The position numbers and the translations under genes were made by a program. DNA of 64,000 nucleotides from Cherax quadricarinatus (taxonomy: Eukaryota; Arthropoda; Malacostraca; Decapoda; Parastacidae), in the NCBI RefSeq assembly GCF_038502225.1, contig NC_091298.1:40227925-40291924 (forward strand), written 5' to 3'. Below the pieces are notes generated by a model, which was given only the letters and a program-made list of their open reading frames with translations, did not search any database and was not told the DNA's origin. Shown here one piece after another: positions 31,163 through 40,769 of this stretch. Every line of letters begins with the position of its first letter. Within the stretch, counting starts at the first letter, position 1.

Positions 31163-32110
31163 ATGGGTAAAGGGAAGTCTTTAACATCTGAAACTATAAC
31201 TCAAATTATAGGGCTTCACAAAACTGGGCACCAGACGAAAGAAATAGTGGAGAATTTTGGTGTGTATGAGTGTTCAGTGAGGAACTGGGTGCAGTGTTTC
31301 ATGGTGGGTGGCGGTGTCGAGTTACCGTCTGCCAAACCTCGGCCTGGCCCCTCGAAGAAGACATATGTTTGTACCTTAACTCTTGGAGAGTACACCTATG
31401 ATAACTGCTAGAGAACTAGAAAAAAAACCCACATCTTCTCTCAGAGGTGTCTGTAAGAACTGTTAACAGACGTGTGTCAGAACCGGGGTACAGTAGTCAC
31501 CGCCAGGTTAAGAAACCGATCCTCTCCAAGCCACAGAAGAAACGTAAGCTGGATTATGCAAAGAAATATCTTCACTGGATTGCTCAGCAGTGGTCTGAAG
31601 TACTTTGGAGTGATGAAGCAACCTTCACAGTCACCTGTAACTGTGGGGGACATGTGTACAGGTCCAGAGGTAGTGACCTACTAGACCCACGCTACACCTA
31701 TCGGACCACCAAACACCCAGACTCGCTCATGGTTTAGGGGTGCTTCAGTGCTCAGTATATGAACCAGTATAATTACATGGAGTTATTGTGTGACAATTTA
31801 CCTGAGGCGTTTGACAAGTGTGGGGCTATGGTTTTTATACAGGACAGTGCACCATGCCATACCACCAAATCTGTAGTTCAGTGGCTTAAAGACTGTGAAG
31901 TGAGGTTCTTTAATGACTGGCCAGGCAATTCCCCAGACCTAACCCTTTTTTAGAACCTCTGGTCAATAGTGAAACGAAGTTTACTGAGCAAGGATATCAG
32001 TTCCATCCCACAGTTGGAGGCTGCTCTACATGAGGCATGGAATAATATACCTCCCCAAACCCTCAAGAATTTGTGAGAGTCTTCCTACACAGCTAAGGGA
32101 TATGATTCAG
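31163..32110 (+). pseudogene. Tc1-like transposase, broken; catalytic Glu replaced by stop
   Basis: Frame 1 (31163-31411) carries the N-terminal HTH: ETITQIIGLHKTGHQTKEIV and SVRNWVQ. Frame 2 (31447-31735) carries the second HTH tail and the first catalytic Asp in VLWSDEATF. Frame 3 (31759-31953) has the second Asp in VFIQDSAPCHTTKSVVQWL, and WPGNSPDLTLF followed by TAG and NLWS. The family's usual NP(I/L)ENLW places the third acidic residue exactly where the stop lies (TAG at 31951-31953), so one base change removed Glu. Spacing from QD to this site is 34 residues, the Tc1 DD34E pattern. At least two frameshifts are also present. Confidence 0.85.
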
Positions 32111-32130
32111 CATGAAGGATGCAGCACCAA

Positions 32131-33215
32131 TAGTGGAACCTCGGTACTCGAATAGCTCTGTACTCAAACAATTCGGTACTCGAATGCTTTGTTCAATAAA
32201 AAAAATCGCTCGGTAGTCGACCGTTTGCTCATCACTCAACCAAACAAACACGACCTGCCAGAATATATGCACCAGTCTCCCCACAGCTGTCGCTCAGTCC
32301 AAAGCTCCACTGAACTTCACTGTAAACTATTTCGTGCTACCTAGCAATTTTTTTTTATATATTTGCGTAAGTCACTATGGAGCCAAAGAAGATTAGTTAT
32401 AACAGCCAACCAAAAAGAAAATTGGTTAGTGTGTGTTTGCCTGATGTAAACATCGCCTCTGCTTCATATAATATACCTATTATTATTAATTTCGGCGCCT
32501 TTAGTGTGCTTCTAAGTTATCTACCATATTTCTGATATCAAGTTGGAATAAATGGGATAGACAGATGACCTTTGCTACTAATATTAGCATAATTACACAA
32601 CAATGTATTCGTGCCACCGCTAGTATCTGGCTATTAATATGACTCATCAGATACTGAATGCTCCTTCAGGTGGCCCCTCCCTCTCTCTCCTATAGCTCCT
32701 CCCACTTCGGGCCCCTCTTATATTATGCTTGCTTTCCATTTTGAATTTTTATTTACAAAAAAAGAAAATAGAAGATTTACTGTTACACAGACTACTGCAT
32801 TATTGAAAAATATGATATAACTAATATCAGGGAATTTGTGAAAGCACATTAGACCCTCCAGTTGACGTGTATTGGATGCGTGACGCGATTTGTTTACTCT
32901 TGAACGTCGGCAAAAATCGAACATTTCCGCTACCTTAAGCTCAATTTCAAGGTATTTTTTAGTCTGTAAACCATTCAAAATCATCTTTATTTCTGTAATA
33001 TATCTTTCATTCTATCAAAGAGAAAGCGAGAATACAATCATAAATACCATACGAAAATACACCGCGAAGTCGCTGTAAGCGTATTTTTGGGGGTCTGAAA
33101 TGGATTAATCTAATTTACATAATTCCTTATGGGAAAAATTCGTTCGGAACCCAGACAGACTGCCACTCGAACGACGTTCTGGAACGAATTAAGTTTGAGT
33201 ACCGAGGTTCCGCTG
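32131..33215 (+). mobile_element. Nested terminal-inverted-repeat element, non-autonomous (pogo/Tigger-like?)
   Basis: The left end AGTGGAACCTCGGTACTCGA (32132 on) and the right end (reverse complement CAGCGGAACCTCGGTACTCA, ending 33215) are inverted repeats. Subterminal GGTACTCGAA words recur on the left. A right TA follows at 33216-33217; the left flank has AA, perhaps a mutated TA. Near 32377 a short frame begins MEPKKISYNSQPKRKLV, like the start of CENP-B/Tigger-type transposases, then stops. It looks like an internally deleted Tc1/mariner-superfamily element inserted in the Tc1-like one. Confidence 0.7.
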
Positions 33216-33488
33216 TATTATAATGTTTGATGGCATGTGCTTGTGTTTTGGTACGTGTGGGGGGAGAGGCGGCATAATGCTGTGACTAGCACTGTATCAA
33301 CTCTAATGATAAGGATATTCTGGATCTCGAGTTGCTCCAGAATGTCTTACCCTCAAGGGAGGTTTCTTGATGCTGGTGAGGGGCTCTTGATCTAGGGAAG
33401 TGTATCTGTGCTCCAGTTTCTTGAATACCTTCCATCGCACCCCCCCCCACAGGTACTGTATAATACTACGGCTTTAGCTCTCCCCCTT

Positions 33489-33495
33489 GATAATG

Positions 33496-33560
<65 letters not shown>
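33489..33560. repeat. (AAT)n microsatellite
   Basis: About 23 AAT units after the Tc1-like element. Confidence 0.95.
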
Positions 33561-33866
33561 CCAGAATGTCTTCATTACATGAGAGAAAGTCGCGTTTTAA
33601 GATCGTGTGTGGAAGTACAATAGATCCACAGTGAGAATTAAGTCAAATGTACATGGCTGGTGTGTTGTCAACAATGTCAAGAAGCAAAATATGTACCTGC
33701 TTTACATTTTGCAATATGAGAATGCATGAAATGAAATGATCTGCTCAATATGACAAAGGAGTCCCTTGTTGATGCTGTGGTCAGAAAGACAGATAGTACA
33801 AGTTGGATGGAGTGTAAAGAATTTCGTCCATGAAAGACTCTGAAACAGAGCGTAAGGGAAGGAATT

Positions 33867-33947
33867 GCTTAGTCGGACATTTCTTAGTTGGACATTTCTT
33901 AGTTGGACATTTCTTAGTTGGACATTTCTTAGGTAGACATTTCTTAG
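33867..33947. repeat. 15-bp tandem repeat, about 5 copies
   Basis: The unit TTAGTTGGACATTTC repeats with one or two changes in the outer copies. Confidence 0.9.
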
Positions 33948-33962
33948 AAGCGCAAGAGGAAG

Positions 33963-34270
33963 TTAGGCAGGGTCACTGGTGACAGGTCGAGGTCGTTTAG
34001 ACTGATGGTTAGAGGTGGACCATCCTGAGTCGTGTGTACGATCCAAATATCCATGCACTGTATGTGGAGAAGCCGGGATAATAGTCAAAGCCATGCGGAG
34101 GTCAGAAGTGTCTAAAGGGTTGGTTGAAACCGAAGTACCTGAGGAAAGTAACAGAACGTTACCCAGAGAAGGTATTGAAATGGAAGAGATGTCTAAAGAA
34201 TGGACCGAAGGCATGCCAGGGTCTGTATGGGGTGCTGCCAGTAAGCTCCTGGGAGGAGGCAGGTAATGGG
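33963..34270 (-). pseudogene. Unidentified ORF fragment, probably LINE ORF1 linker
   Basis: The minus-strand frame (part of 164 aa, 34457-33963) is rich in S, T and P, without a domain I can name (for example SVHSLDISSISIPSLGNVLL). The composition is like the linker before the zinc knuckles in ORF1 of decapod LINEs, and a LINE-tail-type motif lies next to it at 34285. The function is unknown. Confidence 0.3.
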
Positions 34271-35154
34271 TATGGGTCTCCATGATAATTATTATTATAA
34301 TCATGGGGAGCGCTAAACCAGTAAGATTATACAACGCACGTGGGAGGGGGTGATGGAAGGTATTCAGGTTCAATTCAACGACCTGGAGCACATATCCAAT
34401 TCCCTGGATCAAGAGCCCCTCACGAGTGCCAAGGAACCTCCCAAGAGGGGTCCTCATGACAAGTTTCCCAGTTTTTATTTGAGAAAGGGAAAAAAGGGGG
34501 GTGGGGGAACGTGGATAGATAGCTCCCAGAAGGAATGAGAAGGATTGTATATTCCCCTTCGCAACTAAGACGACCCCTCAGGCAGCCACCAGTGCAGATG
34601 CTATGTGGAACCTGTGTCATACCCTACCCTTTATGCCAGTAAACCAGCAAGCCAGAATACCAGCCTCATATTTGCCGAGCCACCTCAGCAGACAAAAGAG
34701 AGGGCAGTCGGAAATCTGCCACGAGGCATACCTTCATCGGCCACCACCTCCCAGAACCGACAGCCAGCCTCCGTAACACCCTTAGCCATCCCCTGGAACT
34801 CCGAGGAGGGACCGGACATCCTCAGATGATCCACATTCCACGGCAAACAACACTACCGGCAAGGGCCTCAAAAGAATTGGACAGATAACGACACTCTTTC
34901 CCCAAGCTAGGAGATAGAATTCCAGAGAGGAAGACCCCAAAGGCCAAAAGCAGGAAAGGAAGGAGATAGGAGGGATGGGGAAAGGAACAGGGAAGGGAAA
35001 GAAGGGATGGGAAGGTTGTGGTAGGGAAGGGGGTAGGGTGGGGGTAATTAAGTTCGGACGGAGGAAGAATACGAGATGTTTCAATTCCTCAAACCAAAAA
35101 CCTCTTCACGCACCAAGGAGTTTTCCTTGAAGAGGACTTCTCATGACAAAAATT
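34271..35154. other. Unassigned repeat-like stretch
   Basis: It begins with ATAATTATTATTATAATCAT then GGGGAGCGCTAAACC, the shared tail motif. G- and GA-rich blocks follow (34480-34510, 34960-35040). Frames such as 34605-34829 carry no recognisable domain. It is probably old repeat sequence. Confidence 0.35.
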
Positions 35155-35260
35155 CGGTATTTGTTTGGTATAACATTCATAGGCTGGTATAATAAATGTA
35201 GGTTGTGCATGTCATGTATATCATATGTAGGCTATTTTTGTCTAGTATAACGTATGTTGG
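35155..35260. repeat. About 29-bp minisatellite (TGGTATAACATATGTAGG type), 3-4 decayed units
   Basis: Words such as TTGGTATAACATTCATAGGC and TAGTATAACGTATGTTGG recur about every 30 bases. The same family appears at 40770-40985. Confidence 0.6.
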
Positions 35261-35337
35261 ATGTAGATAAATGATTCAGAGAACTGACAGGTTGATGAAT
35301 TAAATACTAGTGCAATAAGTTATTAAATTAGACACAT

Positions 35338-35424
35338 GTGCAACTCTTGGGTAACTTTATTGAGGAAACGTTTCGCCACACAGTGGCTTTATCAGTCCAT
35401 ACACAGGAGAAACTTGAAGAACAG
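35338..35424 (-). mobile_element. PLE terminal repeat fragment (CACATGTGCAACTCTTGGGT type)
   Basis: Starts AGACACATGTGCAACTCTTG, the same end as 39655 and the reverse of 40025-40055. It is cut at 35424, where the 1-kb inverted repeat begins. Confidence 0.75.
35364..35398 (-). ncRNA. Hammerhead-like motif, core G8 changed to A
   Basis: The minus strand reads GGA, CTGATAA, A, GCCAC-TGT-GTGGC, GAAAC, GTT, TCC. Helices I (GGA/TCC) and II (5 bp) are intact, but G8 is A while C3 stays C, so the 3-8 pair is broken. This copy is probably inactive, in contrast to its relative at 39979. Confidence 0.6.
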
Positions 35425-36437
35425 TACACAAATAACCCGCACATAAAAGACAGAAGCTTACGACGACGTTTCGGTCCGACTTGGACCATTGACAAAGTCA
35501 CACTAACAGAGGAGGAGCAGGACGGCTATATATAGGCAGGAAGAGGTGGAGGTAGTAGTAGTGGAAGTAGTAGTAGTAGTAGTAGTACAAGAATTGTATA
35601 TAATACCGACAGGATGAAATGACACATGCACAACACCCGGGCATCCCCACCGTAGACGTTTCGCCATCCAGCCAGCCACTGGATGGCGAAACGTCCACAA
35701 CAAAGACAACCAGACGCCGTACATGTGTCTAATTTCATCAGTAGATGTAGTAGAAGAAGAAGAGGTAGTAGTAGTGGTAGTGGTAGAAGTGGGAAATAAG
35801 GAAGACGAGCCAGTCAAATACAAAGGAAGGGGAGCACTGCAAGAGAGCTAGAAACCCACAGAGGGAGAGCAAGCGCACCGAGGTGCGTGAAAGGGGAAGT
35901 GGTGAAATAAAATAAAGAAGGAACAGAAACACGAGACAGGAGAGAGAAAGACAACCCAGAGGAGAAAAGGAGAGAGGAAAGGGGAAGAGGAAGAAGTAAA
36001 AGAAGAAGAAGAAGAAAAAATGAGGATTCAGGTTAAGTCACGGGTGTTCTGAAGTTTGGAGCATTTTACAATGTAGTGGGAGAGGAAGGCATCTACAGAG
36101 ACGAAGCCAGGGCTAAGGTTCATACAAGGAAAGTTGTGTATAAGAGAAGATTCAACTAAACGGCGACTGTTCGAGTTGGAAGTAGGGAAGACAGTTTTAG
36201 CAGAAGACCAGTCAATAGGATGGCTATGATCTCTGACGTGACAGAAAAGAGCATTGTTAGTGTCGGCAAGCCTAACACTATTTTTGTGCTCCCTAAGTCT
36301 GTCAGAAAGAGATCGACCAGTTTCTCCAAAGTATTGAAGAGGACAGGAGGAGCAAGAAATAGAGTAGACACCAGGAACATCTGTAGAGGGAGGAGAGGTA
36401 TGAACGAGATTAGTGCGAAGAGTGTTAGTCTGGCGGA
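35425..36437. repeat. Left arm of a 1-kb inverted repeat around the PLE body
   Basis: The arm is the reverse complement of 38339-39323. It includes the PLE 3' end: the last part of the GIY-YIG frame, the GA-rich 3' UTR, TAG/TAC trinucleotide blocks, the GAAACGTTTC-type cores and the GGTCC/GGACC motif near 35475-35490. Identity looks near complete apart from a 31-base deletion in the right arm and a 3-base difference in the trinucleotide tract. Confidence 0.9.
35653..35698. repeat. Head-to-head fused PLE cores (palindrome)
   Basis: GACGTTTCGCCATCCAG and CTGGATGGCGAAACGTC face each other across GCCAGCCA. Each half has the GAAAC and helix II 3' strand of the hammerhead-like motif, but the CUGANGA side of both has been lost at the fusion. 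The mirror copy is at 39048-39093. Confidence 0.75.
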
Positions 36438-38340
36438 AGGTAAGCTTGATGTCTAAGGGACGGAGAGAATTGTTGAGATTAGAAAGACCGGAAATGTAGG
36501 GAAGGCAGAGGATAGAAGAGTTCCCATGAGTAGAGAGTTTGGGAGAGAAGAAATTGCGTTTAGCACGTGAGAGGGCAGAGTCTATGAAATGGGAAGGGTA
36601 GCCAAGACGGGAGAACGAATTATAAAGAGTGGAAATTTCTGCTGGAAGGAACTGAGGATCACAGATGCGGAGGGCACGGAGAAAGAGGGAGATAAGAACA
36701 CTTCTCTTGACAGGGGAAGCATGATAGGAAAAGTAGTGAATGTACATGCCACTGTGCATAGGTTTACGGTAAACGGAAAAGGAAAAACCTGTATCTGAGC
36801 GGTGGACATGGACATCAAGGAAAGGAAGTAAGGAATTAGATTCCCATTCAGCTTTAAACTTGATGGAAGGGGCAAGATTGTTAAGAGCTTCAAGAAAAGG
36901 TTGGAAGAGACTGGAGTCATGAGGCCACAGAGCAAAGATGTCATCCACATAGCGGAGCCAGAGTGAAGGTTGCACATCGAGGGTAGGAACAAGAACAGTC
37001 TCGAAGTATTCCATGTAAAGATTAGCAAGGACAGGAGAGAGAGGAGAGCCCATAGCGACACCGAAGGTTTGGGAATAATATTTCCCTTGGAAGGAAAAGG
37101 AGTTAGAGTCCACACAGAGGCGGATCAGATCAAGAAAGACATCAGTGGGGATAGGGAGATGAAGAAACCCTTCATGGGCCTTCTCTCTAAGGAAATCAAG
37201 GACATCATCAAGAGGGACATTGGTGAAGAGGGACTCAACGTCAAGACTAAGCATCTTACAGGTTGGGAGAGAGCGAACCCGTTCAATGAAGTCTTGAGAG
37301 TGACGGAGGTGGGCAGGAGAAAAAGTACCAAGAAAGGGAGTGAGGGTTTTGGCCAGCCAAGAAGCAAGAGAATAAGAGACAGAACCTCTAGAGGATATGA
37401 TAGGACGAAGAGGAATATCAGGTTTATGAGTTTTGGGAAGGCCATAGAAATAGGGAAGAGAGGGACAGATGACACGAAACCGTTGAACAAGGTCAAAGTC
37501 AGGAGGACAGAGGTCGGAGAGAGTCCTTAGTTTTTTGTTGAAAGTTCTCTTGATGCGATCAAGAGGGTTGGAAACGAGAGGAGTGTAGGTGCGTGAGTCA
37601 GAGAGCAAGACATCAGCTTTACGGAGGTAATCCTCGCGATCAAGGATAACTACCGAATTACCTTTGTCAGAAGATAGTATGACAATGTTAGTGTTAGATT
37701 TAAGAGAAGAAAGGGCAAGTTGGTAACGGCGTGGAAGGTGGTGATTCTTGGAAAACAGACTAACAAGAGCAGGAAGGAGAGCACCACGAAAAGTGGACAA
37801 GTCAGGAAGATTACGGAAGCGAGATTGACGAAAGGAATCAAAAGAGCTAATCAGGGAAATACCAGCGCGAGGAGTAGGCGAAGTGGCAAAGGAAAGACCA
37901 AAACCAAGAAGTTCAAGCTCATACTGAGAGAGTGAGACAGAAGACAGATTAGTAACACAGTCAGTGAGGGAGAATTTAGACCAAGGGCTAGCTGAGATGA
38001 GACGTTGAAGTTTATTTTGTAGTTTGGAAGAATGAATTTGCGCATTCAGGCGAGCAGTGTCAAAGGCAATGGCAGAGAGAAGGTTACAGAGATCCTGTGG
38101 TAGAGCCGCAAAGAGAGCACGTTGACGTTGACGGAGAGTAAAGAAGGCATCTTCAACCTGTGATTTAGTAGAAAGAATGAGCTGTTGAAGTAGGAGACGG
38201 GCATGATCAGGAAAGGGAGTGCCCAGTGGGTTGGTTTTCAGGAAGTGGGAGAAGGAAGGTGGCAGAACTTGTTCAGCAAGACAGTCACGTAGGAAGCGAA
38301 GCTGATTCTTACGACGCCGGGTAGCAATAAGAGCAGCCTC
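36028..38340 (-). CDS. Penelope-like element protein: RT plus GIY-YIG endonuclease
   Basis: A single minus-strand frame runs 38442-36028 (804 codons). Residues 1-34 are read from the antisense inverted arm, so real PLE sequence starts near 38340. In order: SDKGNSVVILDREDYL (258-273), a conserved PLE N-terminal block; PYFYGLPKTHKPDIPLRPI (330-348); motif A SLDVESLFTNVP (Asp 401); motif B GVAMGSPLSPVLANLYMEY; motif C YVDD (498-501); then the GIY-YIG nuclease with GVYSI (691), QYFGETGRSLSDRL (703-716) and RRLVESSLIHN (Glu near 764). A CSSC pair precedes YIG. All catalytic residues are present and no internal stop is seen over 2.3 kb, so the frame is recent. The true N-terminus is truncated by the inversion junction. 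Confidence 0.92.
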   Translation of the reverse strand, partial: EAALIATRRRKNQLRFLRDCLAEQVLPPSFSHFLKTNPLGTPFPDHARLLLQQLILSTKSQVEDAFFTLRQRQRALFAALPQDLCNLLSAIAFDTARLNAQIHSSKLQNKLQRLISASPWSKFSLTDCVTNLSSVSLSQYELELLGFGLSFATSPTPRAGISLISSFDSFRQSRFRNLPDLSTFRGALLPALVSLFSKNHHLPRRYQLALSSLKSNTNIVILSSDKGNSVVILDREDYLRKADVLLSDSRTYTPLVSNPLDRIKRTFNKKLRTLSDLCPPDFDLVQRFRVICPSLPYFYGLPKTHKPDIPLRPIISSRGSVSYSLASWLAKTLTPFLGTFSPAHLRHSQDFIERVRSLPTCKMLSLDVESLFTNVPLDDVLDFLREKAHEGFLHLPIPTDVFLDLIRLCVDSNSFSFQGKYYSQTFGVAMGSPLSPVLANLYMEYFETVLVPTLDVQPSLWLRYVDDIFALWPHDSSLFQPFLEALNNLAPSIKFKAEWESNSLLPFLDVHVHRSDTGFSFSVYRKPMHSGMYIHYFSYHASPVKRSVLISLFLRALRICDPQFLPAEISTLYNSFSRLGYPSHFIDSALSRAKRNFFSPKLSTHGNSSILCLPYISGLSNLNNSLRPLDIKLTFRQTNTLRTNLVHTSPPSTDVPGVYSISCSSCPLQYFGETGRSLSDRLREHKNSVRLADTNNALFCHVRDHSHPIDWSSAKTVFPTSNSNSRRLVESSLIHNFPCMNLSPGFVSVDAFLSHYIVKCSKLQNTRDLT

Positions 38341-39323
38341 CGCCAGACTAACACTCTTCGCACTAATCTCGTTCATACCTCTCCTCCCTCTACAGATGTT
38401 CCTGGTGTCTACTCTATTTCTTGCTCCTCCTGTCCTCTTCAATACTTTGGAGGGAGCACAAAAATAGTGTTAGGCTTGCCGACACTAACAATGCTCTTTT
38501 CTGTCACGTCAGAGATCATAGCCATCCTATTGACTGGTCTTCTGCTAAAACTGTCTTCCCTACTTCCAACTCGAACAGTCGCCGTTTAGTTGAATCTTCT
38601 CTTATACACAACTTTCCTTGTATGAACCTTAGCCCTGGCTTCGTCTCTGTAGATGCCTTCCTCTCCCACTACATTGTAAAATGCTCCAAACTTCAGAACA
38701 CCCGTGACTTAACCTGAATCCTCATTTTTTCTTCTTCTTCTTCTTTTACTTCTTCCTCTTCCCCTTTCCTCTCTCCTTTTCTCCTCTGGGTTGTCTTTCT
38801 CTCTCCTGTCTCGTGTTTCTGTTCCTTCTTTATTTTATTTCACCACTTCCCCTTTCACGCACCTCGGTGCGCTTGCTCTCCCTCTGTGGGTTTCTAGCTC
38901 TCTTGCAGTGCTCCCCTTCCTTTGTATTTGACTGGCTCGTCTTCCTTATTTCCCACTTCTACCACTACCACTACTACTACCTCTTCTTCTTCTACTACAT
39001 CTACTGATGAAATTAGACACATGTACGGCGTCTGGTTGTCTTTGTTGTGGACGTTTCGCCATCCAGTGGCTGGCTGGATGGCGAAACGTCTACGGTGGGG
39101 ATGCCCGGGTGTTGTGCATGTGTCATTTCATCCTGTCGGTATTATATACAATTCTTGTACTACTACTACTACTACTACTACTTCCACTACTACTACCTCC
39201 ACCTCTTCCTGCCTATATATAGCCGTCCTGCTCCTCCTCTGTTAGTGTGACTTTGTCAATGGTCCAAGTCGGACCGAAACGTCGTCGTAAGCTTCTGTCT
39301 TTTATGTGCGGGTTATTTGTGTA
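38339..39323. repeat. Right arm of the 1-kb inverted repeat
   Basis: This is the reverse complement of 35425-36437. It starts inside the PLE frame at CCGCCAGACTAACACTC, which marks the inversion junction. It re-encodes on the plus strand the last 100 codons of the endonuclease (38448-38717, REHKNSV to NTRDLT), minus about 31 bases near 38450 that removed the YIG and catalytic Arg part. The EN copy here is therefore a fragment. Confidence 0.9.
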
Positions 39324-39366
39324 TCGTTCCAGTCACGGTATTGTGCCTTTTTGTTATTTATTTATT
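39324..39366 (+). repeat. Outer end of the GGTCC-family PLE repeat
   Basis: TCGTTCCAGTCACGGTATTG continues the right arm beyond the inverted repeat. The left arm is cut before this point. Confidence 0.5.
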
Positions 39367-39964
39367 CTTGAAGAACAGGAGGAGAATGAGGTAATCAGTC
39401 CCTCAACCTTGAGTCGATGTGTTCAGTCCATCAATCTTGAATAGAATACGGCATATGAGCTGAGAAGCAGCTTATAAACCGTATGGTAGGAGAGGTGCAG
39501 CAGTCGTAGGTGGTGTCACATTTGTCCAATGTGGAAGTAGGTCGTGCCCAAGGGTTAGGCAAGCGAAGAATTCCCAAGTATTAAGATTCCAAGAAGTTGC
39601 AGTGTCTGACAGGATTGTAGATGAATGGTTCAAAGAACCGGCATGTTGTTAAATTAGACACATGTGCAACTCTTGGGTAACTTTATTGAGGAAACGTTTC
39701 GCCACCATTCATCTACAATCCTGTCAGACTGCAACTTCTTGGGATCTTAATACTTGGAAATTCTTCGCTTGCCTAACCCTTGGGCACGACCTACTTCCAC
39801 ACTGGACAAATGTGACACCACCTACGACTGCTGCACCTCTCCTGCCATACGGTTTATAAGCTGCTTCTCCGCTCATATGCCGTATTCTATTCAAGATTGA
39901 TGGATTGAACACATCGACTCAAGGTTGAGGGACTGATTACCTCATTCTCCTCCTGTTCTTCAAG
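39367..39964. mobile_element. PLE snapback: 260-bp arms around a 76-bp spacer
   Basis: Left arm 39367-39628 and right arm 39705-39964 are reverse complements with few mismatches. The spacer is itself a PLE end (GAACCGGCATGTTGTT, TAGACACATGTGCAACTC, GAAACGTTTCGCCA). The full unit ends at 40087 with the mirrored end, so one complete plus-strand terminal repeat spans 39705-40087. No coding sequence. Confidence 0.85.
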
Positions 39965-39978
39965 TTTCTCCTACGTAT

Positions 39979-40013
39979 GGACTGATGAAGCCACTGTGTG
40001 GAGAAACGTTTCC
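39979..40013 (+). ncRNA. Hammerhead-like motif with canonical CTGATGA core
   Basis: It reads GGA (helix I), CTGATGA, A, GCCAC-TGT-GTGGA, GAAAC, GTT, TCC. Helix I is GGA/TCC; helix II has four pairs, and the outermost pair is G-A because the last C became A. The core is the consensus CUGAUGA. Helix III is the palindromic ACGU again. Confidence 0.65.
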
Positions 40014-40094
40014 TCAATAAAGTTACCCAAGAGTTGCACATGTGTCTAATTTAACAACATGTCGGTTCTTTGAACCATTCATCTACAAACTAGT

Positions 40095-40760
40095 GCAATA
40101 ATTGGGCATCTATAGTGTATAAACTTCTTGCTAATCAGTGGCTTCCTCAGTACAGTACAAAGAAGAATAGTTTAATATAAGAAGGAGTTTGAAGTAATCA
40201 GTCCCTCAGCCTGGAGTCGATGTGTTCAACCCATCAGTCTTGATAAGAGAGCAGCATGTGAGAGGAAAAGTTTATATATGGCAGACAGGTGAGGTGAAGT
40301 AGTCGTAGGCCTTATCCTCTTGGGCAAATCCGCAGGTGGAAGTAGGTCATGCCTATATATTGGACTGAGGGAGCCACTGGTTGGCGAAATGATACCACAA
40401 TAAAGTTACCCAAGTGTCGATCAAGAGTCTAATTCATGAGTCTGGGGGTTCTCTGAACCAATTATCTACATTCTTGTCAGATATATCATTATGCGGACAT
40501 CTTGATACTAGAAATTCTACGCTTGCCAAACCTACAGACATAACCTGCTTCCATCTGTGAATGTGTCCAAGGTGACAACACCTACGACTCTTACGGTACT
40601 CTTCACCGACTCCAAGGCTGAAGGATTGATTTTCTTATCTTTTGTATACAGTTCTACTGTCTCCCCATTATGTTCTTGAACTTGTGTTGATACACTGGAT
40701 ACTGAAGCGTCTGCAGTAAAGATAACCGAATATTGCACATGTATCTGAGTCTTCTTAAAG
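40095..40760. mobile_element. Decayed PLE terminal repeats
   Basis: Older relatives of the preceding unit. GGACTGAGGGAGCCACTGG followed by TTGGCGAAATGATACCAC at 40362-40398 is a decayed hammerhead-like motif on the plus strand. Near 40112-40165 the minus strand reads CTGAGGAAGCCACTG followed by a ruined helix II. GAACCAATTATCTACATTC and TTGCACATGTATCTGAGTC are decayed ends. Confidence 0.6.
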
Positions 40761-40769
40761 TCGGGTACA

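Larger units (their letters stand above)
30889..33295 (+). mobile_element. Tc1-like transposon with TA target duplication
   Basis: The left end is CAGTGCTAGTCATGGCATTA (30889 on) and the right end is the reverse complement of CAGTGCTAGTCACAGCATTA (to 33295); both are flanked by TA (30887-30888, 33296-33297). The transposase lies at 31157-32110. A second terminal-repeat element (32131-33215) sits inside, near the 3' end. Without it the transposon would be about 1.3 kb, the usual Tc1 size. Confidence 0.85.

Noticed and set aside
35498..35932. Minus-strand frames with YYYY and TTTT runs, mirrored at 38813-39250
   Set aside because: Non-coding 3' part of the PLE with trinucleotide repeats; the mirror copies are just the inverted arm.
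36970..37935. Plus-strand frames of 186 and 71 aa opposite the PLE
   Set aside because: Antisense shadows of the PLE coding strand, with no domain of their own.
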